Notes under the pieces: generated by a model | Database searches by the model: none | The model's input: the letters and a program-made list of their open reading frames with translations, nothing else | Told to the model about the DNA's origin: nothing | Position numbers and translations under genes: made by a program | Assembly: GCA_955652855.1 (NCBI GenBank) | Contig: CATPCN010000579.1 | Location: 1 to 6,137 of the forward strand | DNA length: 6,137 bases | Direction of reading: 5' to 3' | Source: an uncultured Chthoniobacterales bacterium | Lineage (GTDB): Bacteria; Verrucomicrobiota; Verrucomicrobiae; Chthoniobacterales; UBA10450 | Shown: piece by piece, positions 4,272 through 6,137 of the stretch | Position numbering within the stretch: position 1 is the first letter of the stretch | How the letters are laid out: each line of letters opens with the position of its first letter

Positions 4272-5333
4272 ATGCTTTTTCGCGTTCTCGCGTTTGCCCT
4301 TCTCCTCCTTGTAACGTCGACGGCGCGCGCGCAGGAAGCTTTCAGCCAGGAGTTGCCGGAATTGCCACCGGCTGATTCGTCCGCACCGCAAAGTGCATGG
4401 CTCGATTTGCGCCAAACGACGCCGGCCATGGCGAAGACGCAGAGCGCGCCGCCTTGGGTGGAGTCGGTCAGCCTCGTCCCAGCGCAAACTATCGAGGGTG
4501 CAACGCCGCAAACAATTTTCCGCATCCGCTTGTCGCGTCCGCGCGATGATTTTCAAGCACTCTACTTTCGTTTGTTTTTCGATGACAAACCGGAGCAACG
4601 CCCGACGCTGGTGGCGTGGGATGAATCTGGTACGCAAGTGCTGCGTTCCGCGCCGCTGGGAAGTGGTGTCGATCTTCCGAGTTCCGATATCGTGATGGTG
4701 CCGACGGTCGGTGTTTCCGCCGTTGATGTGGAAGTTCCCGGGGACGGCACAACGGTGCGCGGCGCGTATCTCGATTGGATGACGAGCAGCGAAGTGCTCC
4801 ATCCGCTCACGGCCGAACCACGAGATCTGATTGCGCAGCCGTTCGCTTCGACGTCGCCGCTGCACGCGCCGGGTCAGGACACCGAGATGTTCGGAACGGT
4901 GACCGCTTCGCTTTCCGACGAGACCATCCGGATCGGGCCAAGCCTTTCACAAGGCGCGGCGTTTCAATTTTCCATCGAAGAGCAACCGCTCGTCGCGTTG
5001 CTCACCTTCGCAGTGGCCAGTCCGAGAATTGATGCGCCGCCCGAAATTTATGTGAACGGCGAGAGCATTGGCGCAGTCACATTAACGTTGCCGGAATTGG
5101 CAGACCCGGCCTATCGCGGCGAAATGGAACCACTCGTTAGGCAAATGAAGTTTCAATACACCGGCTGGCTGCGCGCACAGAAGCTCGTGCCGGCCTCAAG
5201 TTTGAAGGTCGGAACGAACGATGTGATCGTGGTGGGCGGAGCGAACACGCCGGCCTCGGCCATTCGCACGACGCAGATTCAACTAAAATATCTCTGGGAC
5301 AAATCGGATTATCTGCTCACGCCGCAGCATTAA
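4272..5333 (+). CDS. Exported beta-rich protein of unknown function within the gsp cluster
   Basis: Unrecognised 353-residue protein. Residues 1-20 form a signal peptide (MLFR, then a Leu/Ala core, cleavage after ARA). A Pro/Ser-rich linker (~25-62) leads to a strand-rich region at ~63-185 (VESVSLVPAQTIEG, TIFRIRLSRPRDDFQALYFR) and a second at ~205-345. The latter has 'PEIYVNGESIGAVTLTLPEL', 'YTGWLRAQKLVPASSLKVGT' and 'RTTQIQLKY'. That order (named 'VNG' strand, YxGW, 'PASxLKxGxN', terminal strand) resembles jelly-roll beta-sandwiches of carbohydrate-binding proteins and glycosidase accessory domains. I see no cysteine, no catalytic signature and no later membrane segment. It sits 21 bp after gspF and 7 bp before gspG, so co-transcription is very likely. 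It might be a periplasmic or outer-membrane accessory of the machine, or a secreted cargo. No clear ribosome site precedes the ATG. Confidence 0.8.
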   Translation: MLFRVLAFALLLLVTSTARAQEAFSQELPELPPADSSAPQSAWLDLRQTTPAMAKTQSAPPWVESVSLVPAQTIEGATPQTIFRIRLSRPRDDFQALYFRLFFDDKPEQRPTLVAWDESGTQVLRSAPLGSGVDLPSSDIVMVPTVGVSAVDVEVPGDGTTVRGAYLDWMTSSEVLHPLTAEPRDLIAQPFASTSPLHAPGQDTEMFGTVTASLSDETIRIGPSLSQGAAFQFSIEEQPLVALLTFAVASPRIDAPPEIYVNGESIGAVTLTLPELADPAYRGEMEPLVRQMKFQYTGWLRAQKLVPASSLKVGTNDVIVVGGANTPASAIRTTQIQLKYLWDKSDYLLTPQH

Positions 5334-5340
5334 GATCGAC

Positions 5341-5757
5341 ATGAAAAAAGGAAGCCGCGGCTTCACGCTGCTCGAGATCATGCTCGTGGTTACGATCATC
5401 TCTCTGCTCTTGGGCCTCGCGATCTACAAATTGCGAGGCAATTTGGAAGTGGCCCGTGGCGTTGGCGTGCAGAGCGACGTTCAGAGCATCACGACGCAGC
5501 TCAAACTTTACGAAGCCAGAAACGGTTTTATGCCGACGACTGACCAAGGCTTGCAAGCTTTGGTCACAGAACCAACGATTGATCCAAAACCATCGCACTG
5601 GACACAGTTGCTGGAATCGGTTCCGAAAGATCCGTGGCATAACGATTACATTTATCTCAATCCTGGCCGGAAACACCCGAACGGTTTCGATCTGTATTCT
5701 GCCGGACCGGATCGCCTTCCCGACACGGCGGACGACGACTGGGGCGGGGGAAATTAA
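5341..5757 (+). CDS. gspG: Type II secretion system major pseudopilin GspG
   Basis: GspG polymerises into the periplasmic pseudopilus that pushes substrates through the secretin. It is 138 residues, the usual size. The prepilin leader is MKKGSRG, followed by the cleavage-methylation site G|FTLLE with the conserved Glu at mature position 5, then the hydrophobic helix 'IMLVVTIISLLLGLAIYKL'. The globular part has the family hallmarks 'YEARNGFMPTTDQGLQALV', 'VPKDPWHNDYIY', 'PNGFDLYSAGPD' and an acidic end 'TADDDWGGGN'. The last two form the calcium-binding loop region in known GspG structures. The usual terminal G-N-W is slightly altered. It lies 7 bp after the unknown exported protein gene. It needs a prepilin peptidase (GspO/PilD) encoded elsewhere. 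The stop lies 3 bp from that of the convergent downstream gene. Confidence 0.95.
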   Translation: MKKGSRGFTLLEIMLVVTIISLLLGLAIYKLRGNLEVARGVGVQSDVQSITTQLKLYEARNGFMPTTDQGLQALVTEPTIDPKPSHWTQLLESVPKDPWHNDYIYLNPGRKHPNGFDLYSAGPDRLPDTADDDWGGGN

Positions 5758-5760
5758 GGC

Positions 5761-6137
5761 CTACTCATTTTCGATCTGAGGCTGGGCCGGATTCGGGGTC
5801 GGTAGCGCGCGTGGATTTCGTTGAATCATTCCGCGCGAATGTGGAATCGGCGTCGGCTGCGCAGGCGGCGGCTGTCCGAACCCTTTAACCCCCGGTTGCG
5901 GAATGACGATGGGAGTGCCGAGGTTCGGCTGCGGCGGGACGTTGACCACGGGCTGAGCCAGGAGCGCTTGGTTGAAAGTGAGCGTCGCAAATTGTCCATC
6001 CTTCGCGATCGTCACCTTCGTCTCGCCCACGCGCTCGGACCATTCAATGTTCGAAATGCTGTAGCCATCGATCGGTTCTTTGGTCGTGAGATATTTTTTG
6101 AAACCTTTGTCCGCGCTTGAAGCGATCGTCACCAGAT
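5761..6137 (-). CDS. Hypothetical protein with proline-rich C-terminus, 5' end beyond window
   Basis: The frame is open to the window edge, so the start is probably outside; GTG 6130-6132 is in frame but lacks support. The visible ~125 residues begin with a small folded part 'DKGFKKYLTTKEPIDGYSIS' and 'NIEWSERVGETKVTIAKDGQ', then 'FATLTFNQALL'. This alternation suggests a short beta-sheet domain. The last ~65 residues are Pro/Gln-rich ('VNVPPQPNLGTPIVIPQPGV', 'GQPPPAQPTPIPHSRG') and end PAQPQIENE. Low-complexity tails like this are typical of exported or envelope-linked proteins, but no signal peptide can be assessed. I do not recognise the family. It converges on gspG with 3 bp between stops and no hairpin terminator between them. 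A 99-codon plus-strand frame here (5821-6120) is Arg-rich and is a shadow. Confidence 0.7.
   Translation of the reverse strand, partial: LVTIASSADKGFKKYLTTKEPIDGYSISNIEWSERVGETKVTIAKDGQFATLTFNQALLAQPVVNVPPQPNLGTPIVIPQPGVKGFGQPPPAQPTPIPHSRGMIQRNPRALPTPNPAQPQIENE

Noticed and set aside
4008..4865. 285-residue minus-strand open frame opposite gspF and the exported protein gene
   Set aside because: Extremely Arg/His-rich translation typical of the antisense of GC-rich coding DNA; both plus-strand genes are clearly real.
1..6137. CRISPR array, IS element or transposase
   Set aside because: No regularly spaced short repeats, no transposase motifs and no terminal inverted repeats with target duplications were seen.

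Overview
The window looks like a bacterial chromosome of moderately high GC with type II secretion genes. The style of the secretion proteins and of the gene remnants is reminiscent of soil Verrucomicrobiota (Chthoniobacterales-like). That placement is an impression from family resemblance, not a demonstrated assignment.

Left part (1-621, minus strand): the 5' portion of a type I restriction-modification methyltransferase subunit gene (hsdM). It is broken. The N-terminal helical domain is intact, but the frame then jumps from the 'DMLGR' region straight to a segment that, in the family, follows the catalytic NPPF motif. The cofactor-binding core is therefore missing and the frame is shifted. 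A gene-poor stretch follows (622-1095), then a small two-helix membrane protein on the minus strand (1096-1362).

Middle part (1363-2995): an accessory 'graveyard' around one intact gene. The intact gene (1866-2357) encodes a secreted protein with four cysteines spaced exactly 11 residues apart and a proline-rich tail built from a 60-bp tandem repeat. It is flanked by two directly repeated ~99-bp segments (1484-1580 and 2857-2954). Read on the minus strand, both prove to be the 3' ends of TonB C-terminal-domain genes. The left copy keeps about 76 codons of that domain without a start; the right copy keeps only about 34 codons and abuts gspF. Between the intact gene and the right copy lie further remnants: an out-of-frame echo of the Pro-rich tail, a short helical coding scrap with stops, and a ~57-codon fragment resembling small DUF2188-type proteins but lacking a usable start.

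Right part (3012-5757, plus strand): a compact type II secretion cluster, gspF - unknown secreted beta-rich protein - gspG, with gaps of 21 and 7 bp, so very probably one transcript. GspF is the inner-membrane platform protein and GspG the major pseudopilin. The middle protein is exported and has a carbohydrate-binding-like beta-sandwich look; its job is unknown but its position suggests a link to the secretion machine or its cargo. The ATPase gene gspE, a common upstream neighbour of gspF, is not here: gspF is preceded by the TonB remnant. Finally, a gene truncated by the window edge (5761-6137, minus) encodes a protein with a proline-rich C-terminus and converges on gspG with only 3 bp between the stop codons.
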